DNA of 64,000 nucleotides from assembly GCA_023422775.1 (NCBI GenBank), contig JAFAGM010000142.1, positions 124,001 through 188,000 on the forward strand, given 5' to 3'. Source of the DNA: Pseudomonadota bacterium. Lineage in GTDB: Bacteria > Pseudomonadota > Alphaproteobacteria > Rhizobiales > Xanthobacteraceae. Under the pieces are notes generated by a model. It was not told the origin of the DNA. It saw only the letters and a program-made list of their open reading frames with translations, and made no database searches. Positions 26,778 to 36,654 of this stretch are shown one piece after another (positions within the stretch are counted from its first letter, which is position 1; each line of letters opens with the position of its first letter). Both the position numbers and the translations under genes were made by a program.

Positions 26778-27065
26778 TCAATGCAGCCTGAACACGCCAT
26801 CGACGGCGCGCAGCTCAGCCGGCTTGATCAGCTTGGAATGCGCCACCGTCACCGAGAACAGCGGGCCATCGAGTTTCTCCTGCCAGAAAACCAGGAAGTC
26901 CTGCAGCGCCGGAAATTGCGGAAACAGATCGTAGTTCTGCCAGACATAGGTCTGCAGCAACGAGGGATGATCCGGCATCCGATACAGAATTTGCGCCGTC
27001 GTCAGCCCGTAACCCAGCACTTGCTTCCGGAAGTCGTCGGAAACAACACCTACCCGCGAGACCAT
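26778..27065 (-). CDS. usg: Usg family protein
   Basis: A 95-residue small protein. LTTAQILYRMPDHPSLLQTY followed by VWQNYDLFPQFPALQDFLVFW matches the Usg family first named downstream of trp genes in Caulobacter, and KPAELRAVDGVFRLH is the typical end. The ATG at 27065 follows GGAGG. Here it is divergent from groES instead of next to trp genes. The molecular role is not known. Confidence 0.88.
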   Translation of the reverse strand: MVSRVGVVSDDFRKQVLGYGLTTAQILYRMPDHPSLLQTYVWQNYDLFPQFPALQDFLVFWQEKLDGPLFSVTVAHSKLIKPAELRAVDGVFRLH

Positions 27066-27290
27066 GCCAAACCTCCGTTGCCGGAGCGCATTTGTCGTGG
27101 TGGCCCGCACACCGAGCCACCCCGGCGGAGATGCGCTCACATGAGAGAAATGTGACGCACGTGACCTGCCCATCACAAGCCTAAATGTTTAACGATCTGT
27201 TGAAAAAGGTCGCGTTAGCAGCAGCTTACCGCACTTGCTAATACGAGACTCCCGCCGCCAGGCCCGCCGGATTAATCATGCTGAATGAAA

Positions 27291-27317
27291 TTGGCAGGCG
27301 TCATATTTGAGTGCCAA
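27291..27317 (+). promoter_or_regulatory. CIRCE element 1 (HrcA operator)
   Basis: TTGGCAGGC, nine bases, then GAGTGCCAA. The consensus is TTAGCACTC-N9-GAGTGCTAA. Spacing is exact and the right arm matches 8 of 9; the left arm is partly decayed. It lies upstream of the -35 box. Confidence 0.82.
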
Positions 27318-27334
27318 TTTTTCTGCTAGAAGCC

Positions 27335-27363
27335 CTTGTCCCCCGCACAAGTCTGGCCTATGT
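27335..27363 (+). promoter_or_regulatory. Predicted groESL promoter
   Basis: CTTGTC at 27335-27340, a 17-base spacer and CTATGT at 27358-27363. This fits rhizobial housekeeping-type promoters and lies between the two CIRCE elements, so the start point would be just before the second one. Confidence 0.6.
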
Positions 27364-27376
27364 CCTGCGAGCCGAG

Positions 27377-27403
27377 CTGGCACTCGCCGGCGCGGACTGC
27401 CAA
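27377..27403 (+). promoter_or_regulatory. CIRCE element 2 (HrcA operator)
   Basis: CTGGCACTC, nine bases, then GACTGCCAA. Here the left arm is the better half (CACTC intact). The element should lie at or just after the transcription start, the usual repressor position. Confidence 0.8.
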
Positions 27404-27447
27404 AATTTCCAATTCTGATAACATCTTCAGAAACTTAGGAGGACTGC

Positions 27448-27762
27448 ATGAAATTCCGTCCGCTTCACGACCGCGTCGTGGTCAAGCGTATCGACGCCGA
27501 AGAGAAGACTGCTGGCGGCATCATCATTCCGGACAGTGCCAAGGAAAAGCCCTCGCAGGGCGAAATCGTCGCCGTCGGCCCGGGTGGCCGCGACGAGGCC
27601 GGCAAGCTGATCCCGATCGACCTCAAGGTCGGCGACCGCGTCCTGTTCGGCAAGTGGTCGGGCACCGAGGTCAAGATCGACGGCGAAGATCTCCTGATCA
27701 TGAAGGAGTCCGACGTCATGGGCGTGCTCGACGTCTCCGCCACCAAGAAGAAGGCTGCCTAA
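27448..27762 (+). CDS. groES: Co-chaperonin GroES
   Basis: A 104-residue co-chaperonin that caps the GroEL ring in the cytoplasm. MKFRPLHDRVVVKRIDAEEK and the mobile loop KTAGGIIIPDSAKEKPSQGE are canonical, as are the end blocks VLFGKWSGTEVKIDGEDLL and MKESDVMGVL. TAGGAGGA is a strong ribosome binding site. Transcription is probably repressed by HrcA through the two CIRCE elements upstream. Confidence 0.98.
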   Translation: MKFRPLHDRVVVKRIDAEEKTAGGIIIPDSAKEKPSQGEIVAVGPGGRDEAGKLIPIDLKVGDRVLFGKWSGTEVKIDGEDLLIMKESDVMGVLDVSATKKKAA

Positions 27763-27777
27763 GCCAACCGCCCGTTC

Positions 27778-27882
27778 CCTCATCCTGAGGAGCCGGCGCA
27801 GCCGGCGTCTCGAAGGATGGGCCACACGCTCAATCATCTCATCCTTCGAGACGCCCGCACGGGCGGGCTCCTCAGGATGAGG
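27778..27882. repeat. Dispersed palindromic repeat, family D, between groES and groEL
   Basis: Left end cctcatcctgaggagccgg and gtctcgaaggatggg; right end catccttcgagacg and gctcctcaggatgagg. The outer arms are near-perfect inverted copies. It fills most of the 146 bases between groES and groEL, so it must be part of the groESL transcript if the two are cotranscribed. Confidence 0.9.
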
Positions 27883-27908
27883 ACCCAGTCTCAAACGGAG
27901 ATCCCTCT

Positions 27909-29549
<1,641 letters not shown>

Positions 29550-29582
29550 TCCAGCCATCCAGGCGATCCACGAAATGCAAGA

Positions 29583-29607
29583 CCCCGGCAGCGATGCCGG
29601 GGTTTTT
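29583..29607 (+). terminator. Rho-independent terminator of groESL
   Basis: Stem CCCCGGCA, loop GCGA, stem TGCCGGGG and then TTTTT, 33 bases after the groEL stop. All eight stem pairs are perfect. Confidence 0.95.
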
Positions 29608-29882
29608 GTTTGCCAGTCGACATCATGGTCGCCGCACACCCATCCCTGTTATGCACAGGCTGACGCATTCAGACTTCCGTCTACGTTGACATCCTCGAAA
29701 AAAATTTTGCCGCGAGAGTCGCAAACCGAACCGACAGTTCCGCATCTGCTGGCGCAAAGTTGTATTTGGGTCGGGGCTAAATCAAGGCTCATCCAAAAAT
29801 TGATCGGACGCGGAGCGCAGGGCGCTCGTGACGCAGATGTGCGTCGCGGGGACGGCTTTCGCTCGAGAAGGATGATGTGGCG
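29608..29882. other. Gap after the groEL terminator
   Basis: No gene is recognised. A TTGACA hexamer at 29686-29691 followed by an A/T-rich run could be a -35 box for the small genes downstream, but I see no good -10. Confidence 0.3.
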
Positions 29883-30029
29883 ATGAGTGAAATGAGAGTC
29901 ACGCTGAACAGGAAAAACGGGATGCCGCTGTCGGACATCCCGGAGTTGGACGTGCCGGATATGGGCTTGCCAGGCGCAAGCGACGAGTTCGCCAGGCTTT
30001 GCACCAGGGCTCTCGCCCGGTCCGGTTAA
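29883..30029 (+). CDS. Small hypothetical protein, 48 residues
   Basis: ATG at 29883 with AAGGA ten bases upstream; it ends TAA at 30027-30029. The product MSEMRVTLNRKNGMPLSDIP continues with ELDVPDMGLPG and ends TRALARSG. It is acidic in the middle, has no membrane segment and is not a family I can name. Support rests on the ribosome binding site and reading frame alone. Confidence 0.42.
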   Translation: MSEMRVTLNRKNGMPLSDIPELDVPDMGLPGASDEFARLCTRALARSG

Positions 30030-30241
30030 GGAAGCCGTTCAACGAAAACCGAGGATCAGCCTGAGGAGGGATCCGGCCGGTTGGAATAGCCCAGCAGCGC
30101 GCACGCAGCCCCCACTGGCCGATGCGCGCTCAAGCAAGGTGCGCGATGCCCCCCAGTAAGCCGCACCGACAAGAGGCGCACTCCAACCGGCCGGTACTTT
30201 TCTGCAAAGAACCATCGAGACCAACTGTGAGTGAGGGCAGC

Positions 30242-30445
30242 ATGGGAATGGTCATGGTCAAATGTCCGCAGACCGGACAAGCGATTTCCACCGGGATCAG
30301 GACGGATCGCGAGAGCTTTGGGCGCCGCGCGGTGTTTTTCTCGCGCACACATTGCCCGCTCTGCCGCAGCGATCACCCCTGGTTTGCGCGGGAGGCCTGG
30401 GTCGACGAGCCGGGCATCCGGCTGCAGCGCGGCCCGCAGGCATAA
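30242..30445 (+). CDS. Small cysteine-containing hypothetical protein, 67 residues
   Basis: Starts MGMVMVKCPQTGQAISTGI and contains HCPLCRSDH near residue 39. The CP-x-TG and CPLC pairs look like a small zinc ribbon. The start at 30242 follows GAGGG. The stop shares a base with the next ATG (TAATG), so the two small genes are coupled. Similar short proteins are frequent in rhizobia; no function is known to me. Confidence 0.65.
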   Translation: MGMVMVKCPQTGQAISTGIRTDRESFGRRAVFFSRTHCPLCRSDHPWFAREAWVDEPGIRLQRGPQA

Positions 30446-30684
30446 TGAATACAGATCAGGCGATGATCGCGACGAGAGATGCCATGGCGCGCATGCAAAT
30501 CCCGACTGAACCACCCACCTTGCTCCACCAGGCCAGGGACTTTCTCGTCGAAGCGCGACGGCTGAAGCCGGGTCCGGCGCGCAACGAACTGCGCGAGACG
30601 GCAAAGGTGCTGCGCGAACTCGCCAAACTCGAGGCGGCATCCGATTCCGGCAGAGAATCCTTCCGGGCGGAGGATCGCTGGTAA
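30445..30684 (+). CDS. Small hypothetical protein, 79 residues
   Basis: Starts MNTDQAMIATRDAMARM at 30445, overlapping the previous stop by one base. The centre HQARDFLVEARRLKPGPARN followed by ELRETAKVLRELAKLEA looks helical and basic and resembles a small family common in Bradyrhizobium. There is no signal peptide or membrane segment. Confidence 0.6.
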   Translation: MNTDQAMIATRDAMARMQIPTEPPTLLHQARDFLVEARRLKPGPARNELRETAKVLRELAKLEAASDSGRESFRAEDRW

Positions 30685-30726
30685 CTGGCATTCCGGCCAC
30701 GTCGCGCCGGCAAGGTCCGGCGCGAT

Positions 30727-30830
30727 CGAGCGTTTTCCAGCGAAGTGGAAACCGGTTCGCGTCAAGAAAACGCGCGTCAAAACAAGAATCCAGAGCCCCG
30801 TTCCGATTCCATCGGCACGGAAAAGGCTCT
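30727..30830. repeat. Dispersed repeat, family E, with two hairpins
   Basis: The first part runs from gagcgttttccagcgaagtg to tcaagaaaacgcg and can pair CGTTTT with AAAACG. The second, at 30792-30830, begins AGAGCCCCGTTCCG and ends CGGAAAAGGCTCT, an imperfect palindrome. The layout matches an intergenic repeat I know from Bradyrhizobium and Rhodopseudomonas genomes. Only one copy is in this window. Confidence 0.6.
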
Positions 30831-30873
30831 AATCCCGATGCGGAAGCCGTGACGCGGCCCCGCGGAAACGCGC

Positions 30874-31653
30874 TCAGGTGTTCCCTCCCGATCCGGTTCT
30901 CGGCACGCGCCTCTCGTTGGGCGCCACCGCCGCCCGCGATCGGGCCGCACTCGACGAGAAGATCTCCTCGACTTCCGAGCGCATGAAGCTGTGGCATTCG
31001 CACGCCGCCGCTGCGAGCCGCGCCGGATCGATCTCGATCAGGCCTCGCCGATCGGACCTGATCGCTCCGCTGGCGCGAAGATTGCGCATCAGCAGCGTGA
31101 CCGTCGTTCGCCGCACACCGAGTATTTGCGCCAGCGCATGCTGGGTAAGCGGGAGTTCGTCATGGTCGACGGTGTCGCGAAGCTGGAGCATCCAGCGCGC
31201 CATGCGCGCTTCGACCGGGTGCAACGCATTGCAGGCCGCGCCGACCTGGAACTGTATCAGCATCGACTTGACGTGATTCTGGACTGCATGCCGGATCGCG
31301 GCACTGCGGCTGAAAGCGGCGTGAAACCGCGATGCAGGGATCCGGGCGGCCGGGCCCGCTGCACGAACGACCGCCGTGATGGCCGAAGGCGATGGTCCGA
31401 GCACCGAAAGGAGGCCCACCGCCCCTTCCCGCCCGATGATCGCGGTGGCGACCGTCTGGCCGTCCGCCATGTCGATCATCAGTGTGATCGCGCCCTTGTG
31501 CGGGAAGATGACATACTCGATGTCGTCGCCCGTCCGCGAAAGGATCGCGTCCTGCTCGAGTGCAATCAGTTCAAGCTCGGGGCCCAGCAGATCGAAGTCC
31601 GAAGCCGGCAACGATGCCAGCAGGCGATTGCCCTTTCCGCCCTGCGGCGTCAC
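30874..31653 (-). CDS. Crp/Fnr family transcriptional regulator
   Basis: A 259-residue regulator with GTG start at 31653. An N-terminal cyclic-nucleotide-binding-like barrel (residues about 15-130, with the block FPHKGAITLMIDMADGQTV) is followed by a helix-turn-helix in LTQHALAQILGVRRTTVTLL near 168. No FNR-type cysteine cluster is present. In rhizobia this subgroup is often annotated as FixK- or NtcA-like without known effector. Unlike most, it has a long polar C-terminal tail (residues 225-259). Confidence 0.87.
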   Translation of the reverse strand: MTPQGGKGNRLLASLPASDFDLLGPELELIALEQDAILSRTGDDIEYVIFPHKGAITLMIDMADGQTVATAIIGREGAVGLLSVLGPSPSAITAVVRAAGPAARIPASRFHAAFSRSAAIRHAVQNHVKSMLIQFQVGAACNALHPVEARMARWMLQLRDTVDHDELPLTQHALAQILGVRRTTVTLLMRNLRASGAIRSDRRGLIEIDPARLAAAACECHSFMRSEVEEIFSSSAARSRAAVAPNERRVPRTGSGGNT

Positions 31654-31671
31654 TGCGCGGAATCCGCAGTG
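31651..31671. promoter_or_regulatory. Palindrome over the Crp/Fnr gene start
   Basis: CACTGCG, seven bases, CGCAGTG, a perfect inverted repeat that includes the GTG start codon of the regulator gene on the minus strand. It may be an autoregulatory operator or control translation. Confidence 0.45.
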
Positions 31672-32456
31672 AGGCCGCGGCCCTCATGTGAAGTGTCGCG
31701 GAACGCCGGCGTCAACATAGGTACAAATCAGCTTTCACGACACGAACTCGCTCAATCAAGTTCTGATCCCGCAAACGCGGTTGCGGCGGACGTGCTGCTC
31801 TGCAGCATGACGAGTTAGATGCAAATGGGCCGGTGGACGCAACCCTAAAATACGCATGGGTCGCAACACCCGTAATAGTGCGGGAACCCGCGGTTCCAAA
31901 TCTGTGCCGTTTTTTGCGGACGCTGATCGAGGCGCTTGCCTCGATCTTGTGACCAGCAAGGCGGAAGGTACGCCGACCGGAGATGAGCCCCTCGATTGAC
32001 CGACCTCGTGGCCCTCTACCACGGCCTCCGTCACAATAGCTGCGTACTATCATTGCAAGATGCCGCGTGCTGACTTGGGAATCGCGGGCTGCATCGACGT
32101 ACCCGGCTCCGATAAAGACGACAACCCGGGCGTGCATCTGCCAGAGCATCACCGGAAGCACCGGGTTGCCGTCGAGGCTGAAGATGGCGATCCCGTTCGC
32201 TTTCGTCACACCAGTTCGAACAGCTCGGCGGCAAGATCGGGACGTGCCATGCAGCTTTCGGCCGGAAACCCCCGTCCGAACCACGTCGATGTCTCCGCCG
32301 TCAATGCCCGCCTTCCCGGGCGGAACCAATGCCGTGGTTGTGGCAGCCGGCCCCCTTGTTCGCGGTTGGGTTGTGGTGATATGGCTGGCCGGCGAAGCTG
32401 GGCAATGCCGAGATCGATTCGATCTGCCGGCGCGCCTGAATAGCGGAAGATTTAAG
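31672..32456. other. 785-base region without a recognised gene
   Basis: Both strands hold open frames up to about 200 codons, but none looks like a known protein and none has a good start signal. A 47-codon plus-strand frame starts at 31857 (ATGGGTCGC). The region directly upstream of 32457 must hold the promoter of the membrane-protein gene. It could be gene decay, since the next gene also has atypical composition. Confidence 0.35.
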
Positions 32457-33725
32457 ATGATCCGATTGCTTTATCTTTTTGAGATCTCTCTGGCAGCGGC
32501 GCTCCTGTACGGAGTAAACTTGTATTTCTCCACAAATGCCAACATCAACAATCCGGTCGTTCCCGTCTGGTGGCCCGTGACCAAGGACGCGGTATTGCTC
32601 CTGATTTTCTGCGTTCTCCTTTTCGGGCTAAGGCGGCATCTCCCCAGGCTATCCATTCCGTTGGCACTAGTTGCCGTTTTTTCCATAACTTGCGCCGCCC
32701 TGTGCGTTGCAAATTTTGGGTTCTCGAACGAAGCAATCTCCTTCAGCAAGAATATCCTGCTGTACTTTACCGGCGGCGCCGCCATCGGCGCTGTGATCGC
32801 CCATGCATCTTCACCTACCGAGACTGCTATTCGCATCTCCCGGGCGGTACTCCTGTCTGTCCTGATCAGCTTTATCTGCCTGTTATTGCCAGTCCAATCT
32901 CTGGACGGTCGGCTCTATGGAACCTACGGCAACCCCACATCCTTCGGCTTTGCCGTATTTCTGGTGTTTGCACTCGCTGTCGCAGTTCGTCCGGCTTTCG
33001 AATCGATCCTTTCAGCAGTGTTGCTTGGACTTGTTTTTGTAGTTACCGGCTCCATCTCGGTACTAATCGCTGCGGTGGCTTTCCTCATTCTCTTTTCGGC
33101 ACTGGAAATATTCAACAGGCGATCGATAAGGCTTCAGTTCGTTCACCTGATTGCCTTCGCAGTTTCCATAGCCTTGTCCGGAACCATACTGCACCATTTT
33201 CATGGACCCGCGCTCGGCCATGAGCGGCTTGCGGAGATTGGTACCGCCATCTCCGGGTCCGACTCAACAATTGTACGACTGAAGGCGTTCGCCCTCCCCT
33301 TTGAAGGCACCTATCAGCGATACGATGGATTTTTGCTTGGGCTTTACAAGAACTTCGGCTGGGCGCCATTGCTGGTGTATTTGGGCCTGATTGCCTCTCT
33401 CGCCGCAATGTACCGTCGCTCGCTGCAAACGAAGGCCCAGAATGCCGTCGCGGCCGGCATTGTCTGTATCTTTATCCTCAACCCGATGCTTCAACATCAG
33501 ATTGAGATATTCCCGACGAATTTCCTTTTCGGCGCGTTTCTTGGCTGCGCCATTTTCTGGCTTGGCGGGAATCTGCAGCAGGAAGACGCCTATGGTACCG
33601 AGTCTGCAACGCAGTTGGCGACTCACAAGGAAGTTGGAACGCAGCTGGCTGGAACTGCTGATTCTCGCCCCTCGCTTCCCATTGCGAGCGCCCCTTTGGC
33701 TCGAGCCTTGGTACCGAAAACCTAA
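32457..33725 (+). CDS. O-antigen ligase/polymerase-like polytopic membrane protein
   Basis: A 422-residue protein with about ten membrane segments, starting MIRLLYLFEISLAAALLYG; GGAAG precedes the ATG at 32457. YGTYGNPTSFGFAVFL near residue 155 and a long periplasmic loop around HGPALGHERLAEIG with a polar Arg/His content match Wzy/WaaL-type glycan polymerases and ligases only in outline. Base composition is visibly more AT-rich than its neighbours, hinting at transfer. Its stop overlaps that of the convergent signal peptidase gene by bases 33722-33725. Confidence 0.62.
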   Translation: MIRLLYLFEISLAAALLYGVNLYFSTNANINNPVVPVWWPVTKDAVLLLIFCVLLFGLRRHLPRLSIPLALVAVFSITCAALCVANFGFSNEAISFSKNILLYFTGGAAIGAVIAHASSPTETAIRISRAVLLSVLISFICLLLPVQSLDGRLYGTYGNPTSFGFAVFLVFALAVAVRPAFESILSAVLLGLVFVVTGSISVLIAAVAFLILFSALEIFNRRSIRLQFVHLIAFAVSIALSGTILHHFHGPALGHERLAEIGTAISGSDSTIVRLKAFALPFEGTYQRYDGFLLGLYKNFGWAPLLVYLGLIASLAAMYRRSLQTKAQNAVAAGIVCIFILNPMLQHQIEIFPTNFLFGAFLGCAIFWLGGNLQQEDAYGTESATQLATHKEVGTQLAGTADSRPSLPIASAPLARALVPKT

Positions 33726-34957
33726 CGGACCATCAGGCCCAGGCGCTCGGAGCGAATTGTCTCCGGAGCCCCGTTGCGGCCGGGAGCCTTTGACAGATAG
33801 ACCATCTCGACGCGACCGATGATGTTCTCGAACGGAATATATCCTATCGCAGACAGTGCGCGGCTATCGGTGGAGTTGTCGCGATTGTCGCCCAACATGA
33901 AGAAGCGACCTGGCGGCACCGCGTAGACATTGGTGTCGTCGTAGAATCCCCGCTCGATGCAATCGAGAGTTTCATAGGTTGCGCCGTTGGGAAGCGTCTC
34001 TCGCCAACGCTTCACTTTTGCGGAATCATCGGTGCCGCAGGCATCCCCGACGAAGTCCTCAAGCCGTTCGCGCTTTACAGCAACATCGTTGATATGGAGC
34101 CGGCCTTGCTTCATTTGAACGCGGTCGCCGGGCAGGCCCACCACCCGCTTGACGTAATCCGTCAAGCCGTCCTTCGGCGAGCGAAAGGCAACCACGTCGC
34201 CGCGCTCCGGCGCGGAGCCCATGATACGTCCCGAGAACAGAGGTGGCGCGGATGGGAACGAATGCCGGCTATAGCCGTAGGCATACTTCGAGACGAGGAT
34301 GCTGTCTCCGACGAACATCGTCGGATACATCGAGCCACTGGGCAGGCTGTAAGGGTGGAACAGCAGCGCGCGAACGGCTAGTGCGATCAGAAGCGGGAAT
34401 ATCATGACCATGGCGTAGGCCGCAATCGTGCGCCAGAAGCCGAAACGTTCGACGCGCGAAAGCATCAGCAGCACCGCGATGAACGACCAAAGGCCGGCCC
34501 CCACAACGATGATCAGCGGCAGCAGTGAAAATCCCGCCGGCACGGGTGGACCGGCCGCAAACAACTTCATCGCGGCATTGAGCAGCACCGCGATGACGAG
34601 ACCGAGGATCGCCGGCACCGCACTCCAGGCCAGCACCGCCCGCAATTCCAGCGTGGAAGCCCGACCGCCGATCAGGCTCCCTACCCCACGCAGGATCAGT
34701 GCATTGAGATGAAGAAAGAGGATGCCGATCGCGGCGCCGCCCGCGAGGAAGCAGAACCAGACGCGCCAGCCGGCCATGCCTTCCAGGAAGCCGAAGCTGA
34801 GTGCCTGCGAATGGATGCTGGCGATTGTACCAAGCGCTGCGAGCAACCAGACGAAACGCTGCGGCCCTGTTGCCAGAATTTGGTCGATCGTTTGCCGCGG
34901 ACTTAGCCAAATGCTGATCCATGGCGATCGAGGGCCAATGTCGTGCGTCGTCGTCAT
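33722..34957 (-). CDS. Yip1-domain/signal peptidase I fusion protein
   Basis: A 411-residue protein. Residues 1-200 form a Yip1-like membrane domain (SPWISIWLSPRQTIDQIL, then five or so membrane helices). Residues 200-411 are a full signal peptidase I domain: catalytic Ser209 in LPSGSMYPTM, catalytic Lys270 in YVKRVVGLPGD and the GDNRDNSTDSR box. Signal peptidase I removes signal peptides on the outer face of the inner membrane. The ATG at 34957 was chosen because MTTTHDIGPRSPW starts a Yip1 domain; an in-frame start at 35050 would add 31 residues. It is probably an additional peptidase beside the housekeeping LepB, which would not carry this domain. Confidence 0.88.
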   Translation of the reverse strand: MTTTHDIGPRSPWISIWLSPRQTIDQILATGPQRFVWLLAALGTIASIHSQALSFGFLEGMAGWRVWFCFLAGGAAIGILFLHLNALILRGVGSLIGGRASTLELRAVLAWSAVPAILGLVIAVLLNAAMKLFAAGPPVPAGFSLLPLIIVVGAGLWSFIAVLLMLSRVERFGFWRTIAAYAMVMIFPLLIALAVRALLFHPYSLPSGSMYPTMFVGDSILVSKYAYGYSRHSFPSAPPLFSGRIMGSAPERGDVVAFRSPKDGLTDYVKRVVGLPGDRVQMKQGRLHINDVAVKRERLEDFVGDACGTDDSAKVKRWRETLPNGATYETLDCIERGFYDDTNVYAVPPGRFFMLGDNRDNSTDSRALSAIGYIPFENIIGRVEMVYLSKAPGRNGAPETIRSERLGLMVR

Positions 34958-35384
34958 GAAACTTTCGAATCTCACTGCGCCGGCTAACTTAACCAAGCCC
35001 GGGTCGAGTGCAACGTCGTGCATCAGCCGGAGGATCAGCCTCGCCGGCATCCCGGCCAGACGTCAGGTGACGCCGCATTCGACCTTCGGAAAATACGGCG
35101 TCACCCTTCGAGTGGTCCAGGTACGCGGGTTACTTCAACCTGGCGCCACTTATCCCGCCTGATCTCCTTTCATGCTCGTCCGCAATAGCGGGCGCGATCA
35201 GACAGAACCACAGGCGGCGCATGCGGAATGTGATGTTCGCAACAGCGGTGAGCGGCGCTGTGCTGCTTGCGAGAAGCAACATCGCCCGTCATTCCGGGAC
35301 GTGCGGCTGGCCGTCATGCGAGCCGACGGGCCGCGCGAACAGGCGCCCGATGAAACGTCCGGCCGCTCGGCAGGCGCCGTCCGC
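34958..35384. other. 427-base gap between DUF2778 gene and signal peptidase fusion gene
   Basis: Apart from the hairpin at 35066-35105 I see no feature. A plus-strand frame at 35221-35436 begins with a hydrophobic stretch but runs into the DUF2778 gene on the other strand and is not supported. Confidence 0.4.
35066..35105. repeat. Inverted repeat with 10-base arms
   Basis: GGTGACGCCG at 35066-35075 pairs with CGGCGTCACC at 35096-35105 across a 20-base loop. It may end transcription of the DUF2778 gene or act in the leader of the signal peptidase fusion gene; no T-run follows. Confidence 0.6.
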
Positions 35385-36560
35385 CTACTGGATCTTCGCC
35401 AGCACCGCGAGGCGGCGGATGCCCTTGTTGCGGTAAGCGTCGAGGAACGCGTAGTAGTCCTTGAACGACACGCAGCCGTTGGACTGGCCGCTCGGCCCGA
35501 GCATGTAGGTGTGCGCGAGCAGCCCGTCGCGGCCGTAGATCTTGTCCTGGCCGCCGATCGGCGTCATCCGCAGCGCCGGCACGCCGTGAAACAGCGCTTC
35601 GCGCGGCTTCAGTTCGTAGATGTGCGGCGGCGTCACGCCCTGCATCCGGACGTGCGAATAGCGGATGTCGTCCATCTTGGATCCAAGCCCGGAATGCGCC
35701 TCGAGCCGGGTGCCGTCGGGCAGGTACACCGTCTTGGCGGAGATATCGTAGACCGCGGTCTGGCGATCGTAGGGCGGCGAGCCGCCAAGCATCGGATTCT
35801 GGCTACGCGTCTCGATGACGCTCCCGGTCACGCTCGCATCGGCCGATGCGTAAGCCAAAAGCGCGTTCTGCGAAGGCTGCGGCTTGCCCCAGAGCTTCTC
35901 AACCATGTTCTGGCGGTCGCCGGAGGCGATCGACATCACGGCGGCCTTGGCGCGCTGCGCCATGTCGGCGAGCGAGGACCCGGACGACCTGGTTTCGGCG
36001 GCCCTGGTATCCGCGGATTTGGCATCGGCAGATTTGATATCCGCCGGCTTCGGCGCCGGCACGTTCATCGCGACCTGGGCAGGCGCCGTCGAAGCCTTCG
36101 GCTTCGGGGTCTCTGCGAGTTTGGGCGCTGCGGCGGCCTTCGGCGCCACGACCGGGGGCGGAGCTTCCGCCACTGTGGTCGTCTCGACGGGCCTGGGCGG
36201 TTCGCCCTGCGGCGACGCCGCGGCAAACCTTTCATTGAACATAAGCGAAGCCGAGACGTTCTCCGGCGCGGAGATCAACGGTGAACGTTCCGGCAGCGAG
36301 GCGAATATCTCATTGAAGTTGGGTCGCACAGGCCGCGCCGCAACGATGGTGGAACCTGGGACGGGAGGCGCCTCGAAGACAGCGCTGCCCACCTTGGGGT
36401 ATATGCTGGCGCCGATGACGTTGGTGTAGACCATCCATGCGCAGCCCAGCATCAGGCCCGCAACCGCGACGCTGCCAACGAAATAGTGAGGAAGGACACT
36501 ACGGGAAGACTTCCCTCGGCTTTTACCCGCGGGACCACACGCACGCTTACTCGTACTCAT
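35385..36560 (-). CDS. DUF2778 (Tlde1-like L,D-transpeptidase fold) protein with long proline-rich linker
   Basis: A 391-residue protein. A cytoplasmic basic N-terminus is followed by one membrane segment (HYFVGSVAVAGLMLGCAWMV, residues 25-44), then a long Ala/Pro/Lys-rich linker to about 200. The C-terminal domain has HTYMLGPSGQSNGCVSFKDY near 360, the His...Ser-x-x-Cys arrangement of DUF2778/Tlde1 proteins related to L,D-transpeptidases. It is probably anchored in the inner membrane with the domain in the periplasm, acting on peptidoglycan. A start at 36560 was chosen over one at 36614. Confidence 0.8.
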   Translation of the reverse strand: MSTSKRACGPAGKSRGKSSRSVLPHYFVGSVAVAGLMLGCAWMVYTNVIGASIYPKVGSAVFEAPPVPGSTIVAARPVRPNFNEIFASLPERSPLISAPENVSASLMFNERFAAASPQGEPPRPVETTTVAEAPPPVVAPKAAAAPKLAETPKPKASTAPAQVAMNVPAPKPADIKSADAKSADTRAAETRSSGSSLADMAQRAKAAVMSIASGDRQNMVEKLWGKPQPSQNALLAYASADASVTGSVIETRSQNPMLGGSPPYDRQTAVYDISAKTVYLPDGTRLEAHSGLGSKMDDIRYSHVRMQGVTPPHIYELKPREALFHGVPALRMTPIGGQDKIYGRDGLLAHTYMLGPSGQSNGCVSFKDYYAFLDAYRNKGIRRLAVLAKIQ

Positions 36561-36654
36561 ACACACGCCGCCCAGAACAGTTCCACCAGGTCCCTCTTTG
36601 ATGCCGTCCCCCAAAGAAGTTCCAAGGGCCGTTTCGCAGAGGCATGGAGCGTCA

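Larger units (their letters stand above)
27066..27447 (+). promoter_or_regulatory. groES upstream region
   Basis: A 382-base gap between divergent usg and groES. It holds two CIRCE-like operators and a promoter (listed separately). The stretch 27176-27240 is AT-rich (gtttaacgatctgttg) and may carry the usg promoter. A ribosome binding site TAGGAGGA precedes groES. Confidence 0.7.

Noticed and set aside
31857..31997. 47-codon plus-strand frame in the empty region before the membrane-protein gene
   Set aside because: No ribosome binding site and no resemblance to known proteins.
35221..35436. 71-codon plus-strand frame with a hydrophobic start near 35221
   Set aside because: It runs into the DUF2778 gene on the opposite strand and loses any protein-like character after residue 18.
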